Shown here: positions 7,572-15,970 of the stretch, one piece after another
How the letters are laid out: the number at the start of each line of letters is the position of its first letter
Position numbering within the stretch: the stretch's first letter is position 1
From: Ampullimonas aquatilis
GTDB taxonomy: Bacteria > Pseudomonadota > Gammaproteobacteria > Burkholderiales > Burkholderiaceae_D
Reading direction: 5' to 3'
Length of the DNA: 64,000 bases
Assembly (NCBI RefSeq): GCF_049675895.1
Contig: NZ_CP183834.1
Location: 744,001-808,000, forward strand
Notes under the pieces: generated by a model
Databases searched by the model: none
What the model saw: only the letters and a program-made list of their open reading frames with translations
What the model was told of the DNA's origin: nothing
Made by a program: the position numbers and the translations under genes

Positions 7572-8555
7572 ATGTTCAAAGGTATCCTCGTAGAAAAAGA
7601 TGAAGCTGGCTACCGCGCCAGTTATCGTGATCTGGATGAAGCGCAATTACCGGCGGGTGATGTGACCATCAAGATTGCTTATTCAACCCTTAATTATAAA
7701 GATGGCCTGGCCATTACCGGCAAGTTGCCGGTGGTGCGTAGCTTTCCCATGGTGCCGGGAATTGATCTGGTCGGAACGGTCGAAGAGAGTACACATGCTT
7801 CTTACAAGGTGGGCGATCAGGTCATTTTGAATGGTTATGGCGCGAGTGAAACCTTTTGGGGTGGTTTAGCCCAAAAAGCACGTATTAAAGGTGATTTGCT
7901 GGTGCCCCTGCCCAAAGCCTTTACACCGCGCCAAGCCATGGCCATTGGCACAGCGGGCTATACCGCAATGCTGTGTGTGTTGGCACTGGAGCAACATGGT
8001 GTGACGCCCGACAAGGGGGATATCCTGGTGACCGGTGCCGCGGGTGGCGTGGGCAGTGTCGCCATTGCCATTCTGGCCAAGCTGGGTTATCGCGTGGTGG
8101 CGATGACAGGTCGTCCTGCCGAGGCTGACTATGTGAAAAGTCTGGGTGCGGCCGAGGTGCTGGATCGTTCCTTGTTTTCCAGCCCTGGTAAACCTTTGGG
8201 TGCAGAACGTTGGGCCGGTGCAGTGGATGTGGTGGGTAGTCACGTGCTGGCCAATGTGTGTGCAGAAACCAAGTATGGTGGCACCGTGGCCGCTTGCGGC
8301 TTGGCCGCCGGACTGGATTTTCCGGTTACGGTAGCGCCGTTTATCTTGCGTAGTGTGACATTGGTTGGTGTGGATAGTGTGATGTGCCCCTATGCCAAAC
8401 GCCTGGAAGCCTGGCATCGTTTGACGATCGATCTGGATATCAGCCTGCTTGAAAAAATTGCCTATGAGATTGGACTGTCCGAAGCCATACCCGTTGCCAG
8501 CAGCTTGCTGGAAGGCAAGGTCAGAGGACGGGCGATTGTGGATGTGAATCGGTAA
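7572..8555 (+). CDS. acuI: Acrylyl-CoA reductase (AcuI/YhdH-type quinone oxidoreductase)
   Basis: The 327-residue medium-chain dehydrogenase/reductase lacks catalytic zinc. The start at 7572 follows AAGGAG at a good distance; the upstream in-frame extension into the regulator gene is ignored. Features are an N-terminal GroES-like domain with STLNYKDGLAITGK, then the Rossmann motif TGAAGGVGSVAIAILAKLGY around residue 155. RVVAMTGRPAEADY follows, matching the AcuI/YhdH subfamily. The enzyme reduces toxic acryloyl-CoA to propionyl-CoA with NADPH, as in DMSP/acrylate metabolism. It is the second gene of the TetR-controlled pair. No DMSP lyase gene is in the window, so detoxification of reactive enoyl-CoA is the safer reading. 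Confidence 0.85.
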   Translation: MFKGILVEKDEAGYRASYRDLDEAQLPAGDVTIKIAYSTLNYKDGLAITGKLPVVRSFPMVPGIDLVGTVEESTHASYKVGDQVILNGYGASETFWGGLAQKARIKGDLLVPLPKAFTPRQAMAIGTAGYTAMLCVLALEQHGVTPDKGDILVTGAAGGVGSVAIAILAKLGYRVVAMTGRPAEADYVKSLGAAEVLDRSLFSSPGKPLGAERWAGAVDVVGSHVLANVCAETKYGGTVAACGLAAGLDFPVTVAPFILRSVTLVGVDSVMCPYAKRLEAWHRLTIDLDISLLEKIAYEIGLSEAIPVASSLLEGKVRGRAIVDVNR

Positions 8556-8614
8556 GATGATGAAATAGGTAGGGTGGCTTGATTGGTTGTTAGATAAAAC
8601 AGAGAAAACTGGTC

Positions 8615-8645
8615 CCAGAAAAGTCGACTTAATCGACTTTTCTGG
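8615..8645. terminator. Strong hairpin between convergent genes
   Basis: Perfect 13-base inverted repeat: CCAGAAAAGTCGA, loop CTTAA, TCGACTTTTCTGG. It lies between acuI (plus) and the chemoreceptor gene (minus). No separate T tract follows, but the stem ends in A4/T4 runs. Likely a bidirectional terminator. Confidence 0.65.
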
Positions 8646-8658
8646 TGATGAAGTCTTC

Positions 8659-10436
8659 TCAGGAATCAAGTTTGGTTAAAGCTATTGGTAAACAGCCAAC
8701 TCGGACATTTCCCCAGAGTTGCCCAGAAATTTCTATTGGTAATGCCAGGTCGCACAAGATTTCACCCGTATCTCGTCGATAAGTACGCACAAGCAAAGGT
8801 TTGTTATTGTGAGCTGCTTTTAATTCACCAGGATTTTCAAATTTTCGACAGGTTCGGTTACCTATTAGATCTTTTGCTGTATCACCAGTCAACGGTTGTG
8901 AAAATTTTAGATTGTGCGCGGCTAAATAGCCGTCGGTATTCACGCCAACTGCATAAATTGCTTCGGGTAATTTTGCCAGACAATCTTCTAGTAGTTGCTG
9001 ACAATATTCAGTATAAGTGTCGCCCCAAGAAACCCGATATTTTTGCGGAATGCTATTACCAAAAGCCTGATAATTTTTATCAAAGATATTGAAACCCTTT
9101 TGAGATAAGTTAAACAGTTGTATTTGCAAACCATCTCTTAACAATCTGGCTTGTTCCACAATTCGATCAAAATTGCTTTTACCAATCTTAAAGCGAGAAA
9201 CTAATTCTAAAACGGCTTCAGTTGCCTCCGATAATTCTGCAGTGCATATTTCTGAAGCTTGCATGTCATTGGCTACAGCGGTAGAGAGTGAGTGCACCTG
9301 GGTAACGCTTTCATGCACTGAATGATTGGTGTTGGATAGCTCTTCCATTGCAGATGCAATGTGTAAGAGTTGTTCTCCAGCGTGCTCAAAATCATTAACC
9401 ATATTTTAAATTTATGCTCCGAGCGACTGACGACCTGTCGAGTGGTTTGTACATCAACACTAATCGCCAAGTTCTCAGTACGAGTGTTGTTGACCAGATT
9501 CAGTATTGAGCTAATATTTCCTGTAATTTCGGCAGAGGCATTATTGACTCGTTCCGCGAGCTCTCTTATTTCATCGGCGACGACTGCAAAACCTCTACCT
9601 GCTTCACCTGCTCTGGCAGCTTCGATGGCGGCATTTAATGCTAATAAATTGGTTTGTTCTGCTACATCTCTAATTAATGCAGCCATTTCATTGATACTTT
9701 GAGATCGTCTCGACAGATCATCAACGGTTTGATTGAAGTGAGTTACCTTGTCTTCGATGGTGATAATTTTAGAGGCAATGGTATGCATATTCTGTAAAGA
9801 TGCTCGGGCATTTTCTAGATTGTTGGTGGTTGAGTTTGAAATGACTTGTGCGCTATGTGAGACTTCGTTAATCGCCAATGTACTTTCTTTACTGGCAGTA
9901 AATACGGTTTCAGTCAGTAGTCCTTGTTGACGTGCACTGTGGCCAGTCAGGTCGACAATATTTTTTACTCGCACTGCTTCGCAGGCTATTGAAATGCCTG
10001 CCTCACGAACTTCACTGATCATCTGACGCATTTTTTTTGAGAAGTGCTGATAGTTTTCTACCAGTTGTTGAAATTCATGATGATTGGTCTCCGGTGGATT
10101 TTTTGAAAGGTCACCGTCGCCATATGCCATCTCATTAAAAAAGCGAGAAAGGAGATAGAGTGGAGTCATAATTTGCTTTCTTAGATAAATAAGATATGAA
10201 AGATGAAAACTTAGAATGAGGATGGTGCATATCAAAAAAATAATCAGCTCTTGCTGCAACAGCTCTTCAATCAAATTAGAGTTGATGGCGGTATTAATTT
10301 TTTCTTTGTAATAAGCCGTAATGCCAAGAAAAATAAGAGGAATTGGAGTAAAAATAAAAAGCCACGACAATTTTATTGAGAGTGATTTTTTGTTCGAATT
10401 GTCTGGTTTATGTGCTGGAATGGCGCTTGTTTTCAT
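8659..10436 (-). pseudogene. Methyl-accepting chemotaxis protein, split by a frameshift
   Basis: Two overlapping minus-strand frames (9273-10436 and 8659-9402) make one chemoreceptor of about 592 residues if a single base is restored in the TTTT run at 9404-9407. The N-terminal part has transmembrane helices near residues 25-45 and 68-88 with almost no periplasmic loop, then a HAMP-like region. The signalling hairpin is nearly canonical (AEQTNLLALNAAIEAARAGE). After the break the second frame continues the coiled coil (HIASAMEELSNTNHSVHESV). It ends in a C-terminal PAS/Cache-like domain with GYLAAHN and RRDTGEILCDLALPI. As read, the first frame runs into unrelated residues and stops. It is either a real pseudogene or a homopolymer sequencing error. 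Confidence 0.8.
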
Positions 10437-10823
10437 TAGAAAAACTCACTGCCATGAGAGTTATTGATGATGTCGGTAATGTGACGACGGTAAATTGATT
10501 GATGTAAAGGGTTGTGAAATTTAATGGCAGAAATATTTAGAAATTTAATACTGTTTCTCATGTTGATCTCCACAGGGTCTAATATTTATTGAAATTCGAT
10601 TAATTCGAATCTGTGGTGATCATGACGTATTAATAAAAAATTCAGATAATGGTCCAACCAATTAATTATTTTTAGTAAAATTGATAAGTCAGTGGAGATA
10701 TAAAATCATTTATATGGCTATTATCTGACAATCAAGCCATCTGTACGTGACAGGGTAATTTTATGATCGAAATTAAAGGCCTGATTCGCATCTAAAATCG
10801 TTAGAGACGAATTTCAGGAATAA
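10437..10823. other. AT-rich gene-free gap
   Basis: About 390 bases upstream of the chemoreceptor gene and downstream of the sigma-54 activator gene. No gene is seen. It must hold the chemoreceptor promoter, but no motif is convincing. Confidence 0.4.
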
Positions 10824-12776
10824 TTAATTATCGTTATTTGAGGGAAGAATACCGTAAAAGCTCATGCGTCTATAAAGCGTTGCTCGTGACATGCCTAGTT
10901 GTTCGGCTGCGGACGTGACTTGCCATCGGGTTTGGTGCAGCGCTTCAATAATACGGTTTTTTTCAGCAAGTTGGGGTTGATCAATTTTAGGGTCGATCTG
11001 AATGGCTTCAATATCACGGCTGAATTGCGTTTCAAAACTGCTATCGATACCTTCACGTATTTGCTCTGGAAAATTGTCTAAAAGAATGTCTTGTTCGTCG
11101 CATAAAGCAATGGCAAATCGCAGTGCATTTCTAAGTTGTCGAATATTGCCAGGCCATGAATAGTTGGCCAATAGTTCAACGAGTGAGTCAGAGAGTCGTA
11201 ACTGACGATCGACTGTCTTCAATTCTTCGGCAAATACATGCATGATGACCTCTCTGCGATCAGAGCGATCGCGTAGTGGGGGCAATCGTAATATTGCTCC
11301 ACTGAGGCGGTAATACAAATCTTCACGAAACTGACCATTTCTTACCAGAATTGCTAAATCTCGATGAGTTGCGCAAATTACATTCAAATCTACTTTTTCT
11401 GGCTCGATAGCTCCAAGTGGAACGACTTCTTTTTCTTCCAATAAGCGTAACAGACGAGTTTGTAATTGCAGCGGCATATCACCGATTTCGTCAAGAAATA
11501 GGGTGCCACCACTAGATTGCTGGACTTTTCCTTTAGCCCCGCGAGATTTGGCCCCTGTAAACGCACCTTCCTTGTAGCCGAATAATTCACTCTCGATCAA
11601 GGTTTCAGGAATGGCGGCACAGTTGATTGCGACAAAAGGTTTATCATGACGTTGGCTACAGCCATGTATGGCTTTGGCAAATGCTTCTTTGCCAGAGCCA
11701 GTCTCGCCAAGTAAAAGTATCGGTAGGTTGTGATTGACTAGTTTTCGGACTTTATCAATGATCTGAACTACACGTGGATCACTAACGGCGATCCCCTCAA
11801 AGCCAGCGGGTACAGAGAATAGAGCCTGTCTTGGTGTTGACGACTCTCGATTCGGTGCTCGCACATATGCCTGAAAAAGTTGTCCAGTCGTTAAGTTTTT
11901 TAATGAAATAGGGGCACCAGGTTGTTGGTAAGCCTGTTTAATAAATTCATTTACTGAAAGATTGAATAAATCACTAATACGATTTTTTGAAAAATCGACG
12001 CCCGCCAGTGCACTGATTCTCAAGTGACGACTTAAGGACAATATTTTTCCTGATTCATCAAAAGCAATGAATTTTCCTTCGCCAATTCCCCAGTCGCCAC
12101 CTAGTTCACTAATAGACATAATCCAGTTGAACTTGTATTTTTCAATAAAAAGCGAATCTTCTATATAAGCAGCATTTTTTTGAACTAGTCGATAGACAAG
12201 AACCTGGCTGGCACGATCTTCGGGTGCCATGAATGTTGAGGCATTCAATACACCAAGCAACTTACCTTCAGGGCAAAAAAGTGGGGCTGCACTACAGGTA
12301 ATGCCATTATTGCCAACACGAAAATGTTCACCGCGGTGAACTAGAATTGGTTTGCCATCAACAATAGCGGTGCCGACACCACAAGTACCTTCCTCCAATT
12401 CGGACCAGCTGGCACCCACTATGAAACCTCGTCGATGGAATTCCTGATCGAAAATCGGATGCCCTTTGAACTCTACAGCAACACCCTGACTGTTGGTAAG
12501 TAGTACGCAATAACCTGAATCGCGAACCTGCTCATGTAATCGGGAAATTCCAATCTGGGCAATACGCAAGAAAGAAGCAAGTTCCTCCTGAATGGTTTTA
12601 CATTCGTAACTGGACAGTATTCGCTGTTTAACTAGAGCGCCACGATCAATTTGGTAATGTTGCTCCGAGCGTTTCCATGAAGCGTGCAATCGTTTCTCTG
12701 CTTCCGCTAGATCTAGTCCTCCGAGAACGGCAGCCCGGTTTAGTTTGGTAAGTTGATTTGAATGACTGATGGGCAT
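10824..12776 (-). CDS. Sigma-54-dependent activator, AcoR-like (GAF-AAA-Fis)
   Basis: The 650-residue enhancer-binding protein has a GAF-type sensor at about residues 60-210 (GVAVEFKGHPIFDQEFHRRG, EGTCGVGTA). The AAA+ domain has Walker A GETGSGKEAF, the sigma-54-contact loop EGAFTGA and Walker B GGTLFLDEIGDMP. A C-terminal Fis-type HTH follows (QVTSAAEQLGMSRATLYRRM). GGAG sits 6 bases before the ATG. The architecture is that of AcoR, which activates alcohol or acetoin catabolic operons on binding a small effector. It is divergent from the Rieske/PQQ-dehydrogenase operon, whose upstream region holds a -24/-12 promoter and palindromes, so it is very likely that operon's activator. Confidence 0.92.
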   Translation of the reverse strand: MPISHSNQLTKLNRAAVLGGLDLAEAEKRLHASWKRSEQHYQIDRGALVKQRILSSYECKTIQEELASFLRIAQIGISRLHEQVRDSGYCVLLTNSQGVAVEFKGHPIFDQEFHRRGFIVGASWSELEEGTCGVGTAIVDGKPILVHRGEHFRVGNNGITCSAAPLFCPEGKLLGVLNASTFMAPEDRASQVLVYRLVQKNAAYIEDSLFIEKYKFNWIMSISELGGDWGIGEGKFIAFDESGKILSLSRHLRISALAGVDFSKNRISDLFNLSVNEFIKQAYQQPGAPISLKNLTTGQLFQAYVRAPNRESSTPRQALFSVPAGFEGIAVSDPRVVQIIDKVRKLVNHNLPILLLGETGSGKEAFAKAIHGCSQRHDKPFVAINCAAIPETLIESELFGYKEGAFTGAKSRGAKGKVQQSSGGTLFLDEIGDMPLQLQTRLLRLLEEKEVVPLGAIEPEKVDLNVICATHRDLAILVRNGQFREDLYYRLSGAILRLPPLRDRSDRREVIMHVFAEELKTVDRQLRLSDSLVELLANYSWPGNIRQLRNALRFAIALCDEQDILLDNFPEQIREGIDSSFETQFSRDIEAIQIDPKIDQPQLAEKNRIIEALHQTRWQVTSAAEQLGMSRATLYRRMSFYGILPSNNDN

Positions 12777-13126
12777 TTAACACTCCTCATTTCCTTGAGT
12801 AGCGATCAAGGATAGGCAATTCTAATAATTATTCATCTTGCATTTTTTTGCGGAGTATAGATCAAAAATTATTGCTTAGTAAGTTGGGGAATACTACGCT
12901 CTTTTCGTATTTTCCAAGAAATTTTACCTATTGCGGTGCAACATTGTGATCAGAGATTTTTCATGTTTTGTTAAGTATTGATGCTCTGAATCAAAGTTAT
13001 TAGCATCATTAACATAGAGTCTTGTCTTCATCCTCATAGCTATAGCAGATTCTAATTTGGAATTCTCGCCCACATCATGAGAATCTGTAATTGCGTAAGG
13101 AAATTTAATTTTCAATAATGAAAAAA

Positions 13127-13144
13127 TCTCAAGGACTATTGAGA
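13127..13144. promoter_or_regulatory. Possible activator site TCTCAA-N6-TTGAGA
   Basis: Palindrome with half-sites TCTCAA (13127-13132) and TTGAGA (13139-13144), about 165 bases upstream of the -24/-12 promoter. It shares its half-site with the stronger palindrome at 13159-13177 in opposite order. Confidence 0.5.
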
Positions 13145-13158
13145 ATTATCTTTTGATA

Positions 13159-13177
13159 TTGAGACAAAGTGTCTCAA
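13159..13177. promoter_or_regulatory. Upstream activator sequence TTGAGACA-N3-TGTCTCAA
   Basis: Perfect 8-base inverted repeat with a 3-base centre, about 130 bases before the sigma-54 promoter. This is the usual distance for an enhancer-binding protein. TGAGACA/TGTCTCA half-sites are typical of AcoR-type activators. Confidence 0.65.
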
Positions 13178-13303
13178 TGAGATGAGATTTTTATTTGTTA
13201 TATAGATTTTAAATTATCTGAATTAGAGTTTTTTGAATATTTTGTTCAGTATTTTGATGATTTATTAGTGCATTCCCTAAGATTTTTGCTTGTAAGTCAG
13301 TAA

Positions 13304-13319
13304 TGGCATACCTGTTGCA
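13304..13319 (+). promoter_or_regulatory. Sigma-54 (-24/-12) promoter of the PQQ-dehydrogenase operon
   Basis: TGGCATACCTGTTGCA fits TGGCAYR-N4-TTGCW exactly, with GG and GC elements 12 bases apart. Initiation about 12 bases downstream would leave a leader of roughly 25 bases before the Rieske gene. The gene-free region from 12777 to 13356 contains this promoter and the two palindromes; no other gene is seen there. Confidence 0.8.
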
Positions 13320-13356
13320 AAGTATCTGGTCATGATTACTATCTCATTAAAAATAA

Positions 13357-13974
13357 ATGAATAAAAATATCCAAATAGATGCGAAGTCTCCAGTTGATGA
13401 AGCAGTCGATTCGCATGAAAAACGTCTGACACTGCGTTCCACAGGCGCACTCATTTTATGTGCTGGTCTTGGAATAGGCCACACGGTTTTTGCTACTTCC
13501 GCTAGCGAACCTCACCCACAAAACGGCGATCAATTGATGTCGGCTGATGCCGATGGCAAGCCCGTGGCATTACGTGTTGACCAGATTCCAGTTAATAGCA
13601 AACCGATTCAGGTATTCCCATTTGATCCAAAAACCGGTGAAGTAAAAAATGGCTCCCGTTTGAACAAGATCATCTTGATGCGTCTTGCTGCTTCTGAGTT
13701 ATCCGATGAAATGAAAGCGGTTTCTGCTAATGGTGTTGTGGCGTACTCATCGGTGTGTACCCATCAAGGATGTGAGGTGTCAGAGTGGGTGGCCAAGGAT
13801 AAGGTGCTCATGTGTTATTGCCATTTTTCAAAATTCTCACCTGCGCTAGGGGGCGAGGTTGTCAGTGGTCCTGCACCAAGAACTTTGCCACTCTTGCCGT
13901 TGCGTGAAGAGAATGGGGTGCTCGTAGTCGCCGGTAACTTTACTTCTTCACCTGGTGTAAGCAAGCAAAGTTGA
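13357..13974 (+). CDS. Exported Rieske [2Fe-2S] protein
   Basis: The 205-residue protein has a hydrophobic N-terminal segment (about 28-48) that serves as signal or anchor. The C-terminal Rieske domain contains Cys134-Thr-His136-x2-Cys139 and Cys153-Tyr-Cys155-His156. Cys134, His136, Cys153 and His156 should bind the cluster and Cys139/Cys155 form the disulfide of high-potential (bc1-type) Rieske proteins. There are no cytochrome b or c1 genes nearby, so it is not part of a bc1 complex. It is the first gene after the sigma-54 promoter and precedes a PQQ-dependent alcohol dehydrogenase. That operon lacks the usual cytochrome c partner, so the Rieske protein may be the electron acceptor. The domain is certain; the role is inferred. 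Confidence 0.85.
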   Translation: MNKNIQIDAKSPVDEAVDSHEKRLTLRSTGALILCAGLGIGHTVFATSASEPHPQNGDQLMSADADGKPVALRVDQIPVNSKPIQVFPFDPKTGEVKNGSRLNKIILMRLAASELSDEMKAVSANGVVAYSSVCTHQGCEVSEWVAKDKVLMCYCHFSKFSPALGGEVVSGPAPRTLPLLPLREENGVLVVAGNFTSSPGVSKQS

Positions 13975-14027
13975 TAGTTATCCTGAAAACTTCGAATGAC
14001 TATCTAAAATTTAACTAAAGGAGATTA

Positions 14028-14060
14028 ATGACAAGTTTGGATATCAATCAATCACAATAA
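14028..14060 (+). CDS. Ten-residue mini-ORF with strong ribosome site
   Basis: ATG at 14028 follows AAAGGAGATTA, a very good ribosome-binding site, and encodes only MTSLDINQSQ before TAA. The stop is followed at once by the ATG of the next small frame. It may be a leader whose translation feeds the next frame, or the remnant of a longer gene. No function is recognised. Confidence 0.3.
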   Translation: MTSLDINQSQ

Positions 14061-14150
14061 ATGGCTATTGAAAAGAGGGTCGATGGTTATGTCACGAATA
14101 TAAAAATTGTAGAACCGAACAGATTTACAAATGAAGTCGATACCTACTAA
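14061..14150 (+). CDS. Candidate PqqA-like 29-residue peptide
   Basis: A frame of 29 codons lies between the mini-ORF and the ribosome site of the PQQ dehydrogenase gene. Its C-terminus reads NEVDTY, which has the Glu-x3-Tyr spacing of PqqA, the peptide whose Glu and Tyr are joined to make PQQ. Length (PqqA is about 22-29 residues) and position directly before a PQQ enzyme fit. Against it, the peptide ends at the Tyr, has no clear ribosome site of its own apart from coupling to the preceding mini-ORF, and the motif is short enough to arise by chance. pqqBCDE are not in the window. Confidence 0.3.
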   Translation: MAIEKRVDGYVTNIKIVEPNRFTNEVDTY

Positions 14151-14161
14151 GGAGGATACAG

Positions 14162-15880
14162 ATGAAAAATAAAATTAAAGTTATTTGTGCGTCAATTGCA
14201 CTGTTGCCAACATTGGCCTTGGCCGGGATGGCTGAATATAGTCCAGTCACTGATGCTCGACTTACTAAGCCTGAGGCTGGGAATTGGCTGATGTATCGTG
14301 GTAATTACGAGGGCTGGGGCTATAGCGCATTACAGCAGATCACCAATCAAAACGTGGGTAAACTGGTTCCGGCCTGGTCGTATTCGACTGGTATGACCGA
14401 AGGCCATCAGGCACCACCAATGGTGAACAATGGCTACATGTTTGTAGCTACGCCAAATAATCAGGTCATTGCGTTGGATGCCAAGTCTGGCAAAGAGATC
14501 TGGCGTTACAAAAAAACTATTCCCGAAGAGTTGATGCAGTTGCATCCAACTAGTCGGGGTGTTGCCTTATATGGTAACAAGATTTATATGGCCACTACAG
14601 ATGCTTATTTAGTTGCATTGGATGCGGCAACTGGTAAAGAACTATGGAAGACTCAGGTCGCTGATTGGAAGAAGGGTTATTACATGACTTTGGCGCCGTT
14701 GGCCGCAAAAGGGAAAATCATGATTGGCTCATCTGGCGGAGAATTGGGTATTCGCGGTTTTGTTGCAGCATTTGATGCGGAGAATGGTAAGGAGGCATGG
14801 CGTACATATACCATTGCTGGTCCTGGCGAACCTGGTGGTGAAACCTGGCCTGCAGATAGCTATAAAACTGGAGGTGGTTCAGTATGGATTACTGGTACCT
14901 ATGATTCGGAAACTAATATTGCTTATTGGGGAGTTGGTAATGCGGGGCCCTGGATGCCAGACACTCGCCCCGGCGATAATCTCTATGCAAACTCTACTAT
15001 TGCGCTTGATGTGGATACTGGCAAGATCAAGGGACATCATCAATATCACTGGAATGATGCTTGGGATTGGGATGAGGTCTCGGCACCACTGCTGATTGAC
15101 ATGGAGCACAAAGGTAAAAAATTTAAGTCACTGATTCATGCGGGGCGTAATGGTTATTTGTGGATGCTGGAACGCACCAAAGACAAGGTCAATTTTGTTG
15201 ATGCGTGGCCATATGTAACGCAAAACGTTTTTACCAGTCTCGATCCTAAAACTGGTCGTCCTGCTTATGATCCTAAACATACACCGGGTACTAACAAGAC
15301 TGTTAATTTCTGTCCTTCATTATGGGGCGGTAAGGACTGGCCACCAGAAGCTTATAACCCTGGTACTGGGTTGCTGTACATTCCGGCCAATAACAATCTC
15401 TGTTCAGAGTTGACGGGAGAGCCAGTCAATTACAAGGCGGGTAGTCTGTTTATTGGTGTTGCACTGGATAATATTCTCACGAATGTCCGGATGACCGATG
15501 CATCACGCAATCATGTCGGTGAGGTGCAGGCATGGGATCTGAAGACTGGGAAAAAAGTATGGACACATACTTATCCAGAAATGAATTGGGGTCCCTTGCT
15601 GACTACGGCGGGCAATCTTGTGTTTGGTGGTGGTACCAATGACCGTATGTTCAGGGCTTTTGATGCCAAATCTGGCAAAGTCTTGTGGCAACACCCGACC
15701 AACTCTGGTGTAACCGGTGTGCCTTCGTCTTTTGAGGTTGATGGAGAACAGTACATTGCAGTGCAGTCAGGTTGGGGTGTTGATGCGCAACGTATGCAAG
15801 GCGCTTTTGATGCTGTACTAGATCATAAAACTGTCGTACCACAAGGTGGTGTGATTCACGTCTTCAAACTCCAGAAGTAA
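14162..15880 (+). CDS. PQQ-dependent alcohol dehydrogenase, single-domain type
   Basis: The 572-residue periplasmic quinoprotein has a signal peptide (KVICASIALLPTLALAG) and an eight-bladed propeller with repeated blade motifs such as ALDAKSGKEIWRYK, ALDAATGKELWK and AFDAKSGKVLWQH. The active-site region is YHWNDAWDWDEVSAPLL with the catalytic Asp. There is no C-terminal haem domain (no CxxCH), so it is a type I-like enzyme needing an external acceptor. The vicinal Cys-Cys disulfide found near the PQQ in methanol and ethanol dehydrogenases is missing: the segment before RGVALYG reads LHPTS. GGAGG is 8 bases upstream of the ATG. With AldA downstream, a likely reaction is oxidation of 1,2-propanediol, ethylene glycol or a related alcohol to its aldehyde. 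Confidence 0.9.
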   Translation: MKNKIKVICASIALLPTLALAGMAEYSPVTDARLTKPEAGNWLMYRGNYEGWGYSALQQITNQNVGKLVPAWSYSTGMTEGHQAPPMVNNGYMFVATPNNQVIALDAKSGKEIWRYKKTIPEELMQLHPTSRGVALYGNKIYMATTDAYLVALDAATGKELWKTQVADWKKGYYMTLAPLAAKGKIMIGSSGGELGIRGFVAAFDAENGKEAWRTYTIAGPGEPGGETWPADSYKTGGGSVWITGTYDSETNIAYWGVGNAGPWMPDTRPGDNLYANSTIALDVDTGKIKGHHQYHWNDAWDWDEVSAPLLIDMEHKGKKFKSLIHAGRNGYLWMLERTKDKVNFVDAWPYVTQNVFTSLDPKTGRPAYDPKHTPGTNKTVNFCPSLWGGKDWPPEAYNPGTGLLYIPANNNLCSELTGEPVNYKAGSLFIGVALDNILTNVRMTDASRNHVGEVQAWDLKTGKKVWTHTYPEMNWGPLLTTAGNLVFGGGTNDRMFRAFDAKSGKVLWQHPTNSGVTGVPSSFEVDGEQYIAVQSGWGVDAQRMQGAFDAVLDHKTVVPQGGVIHVFKLQK

Positions 15881-15970
15881 GGGTCGTTACTAATTAAGAA
15901 GTGTTTCCCCGTGTAGCTGTTTGCTGTACGGTAGGGAGTGCTTACGTCAAAAATTCAAGAGGGATAGAAA

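Noticed and set aside
7866..8669. Long minus-strand frame of 267 codons opposite acuI
   Set aside because: It is antisense to a clearly identified enzyme gene, rich in His/Gln/Thr from mirrored codons, and has no family resemblance.
8659..9402. Treating the second chemoreceptor frame as an independent gene
   Set aside because: Its first residues continue the coiled coil of the upstream frame in register and a one-base change joins them; no separate start signal is seen.
12924..13115. 63-codon minus-strand frame in the gap upstream of the Rieske gene
   Set aside because: It has no ribosome site, AT-driven composition and lies in a regulatory region; it shows no recognisable domain.
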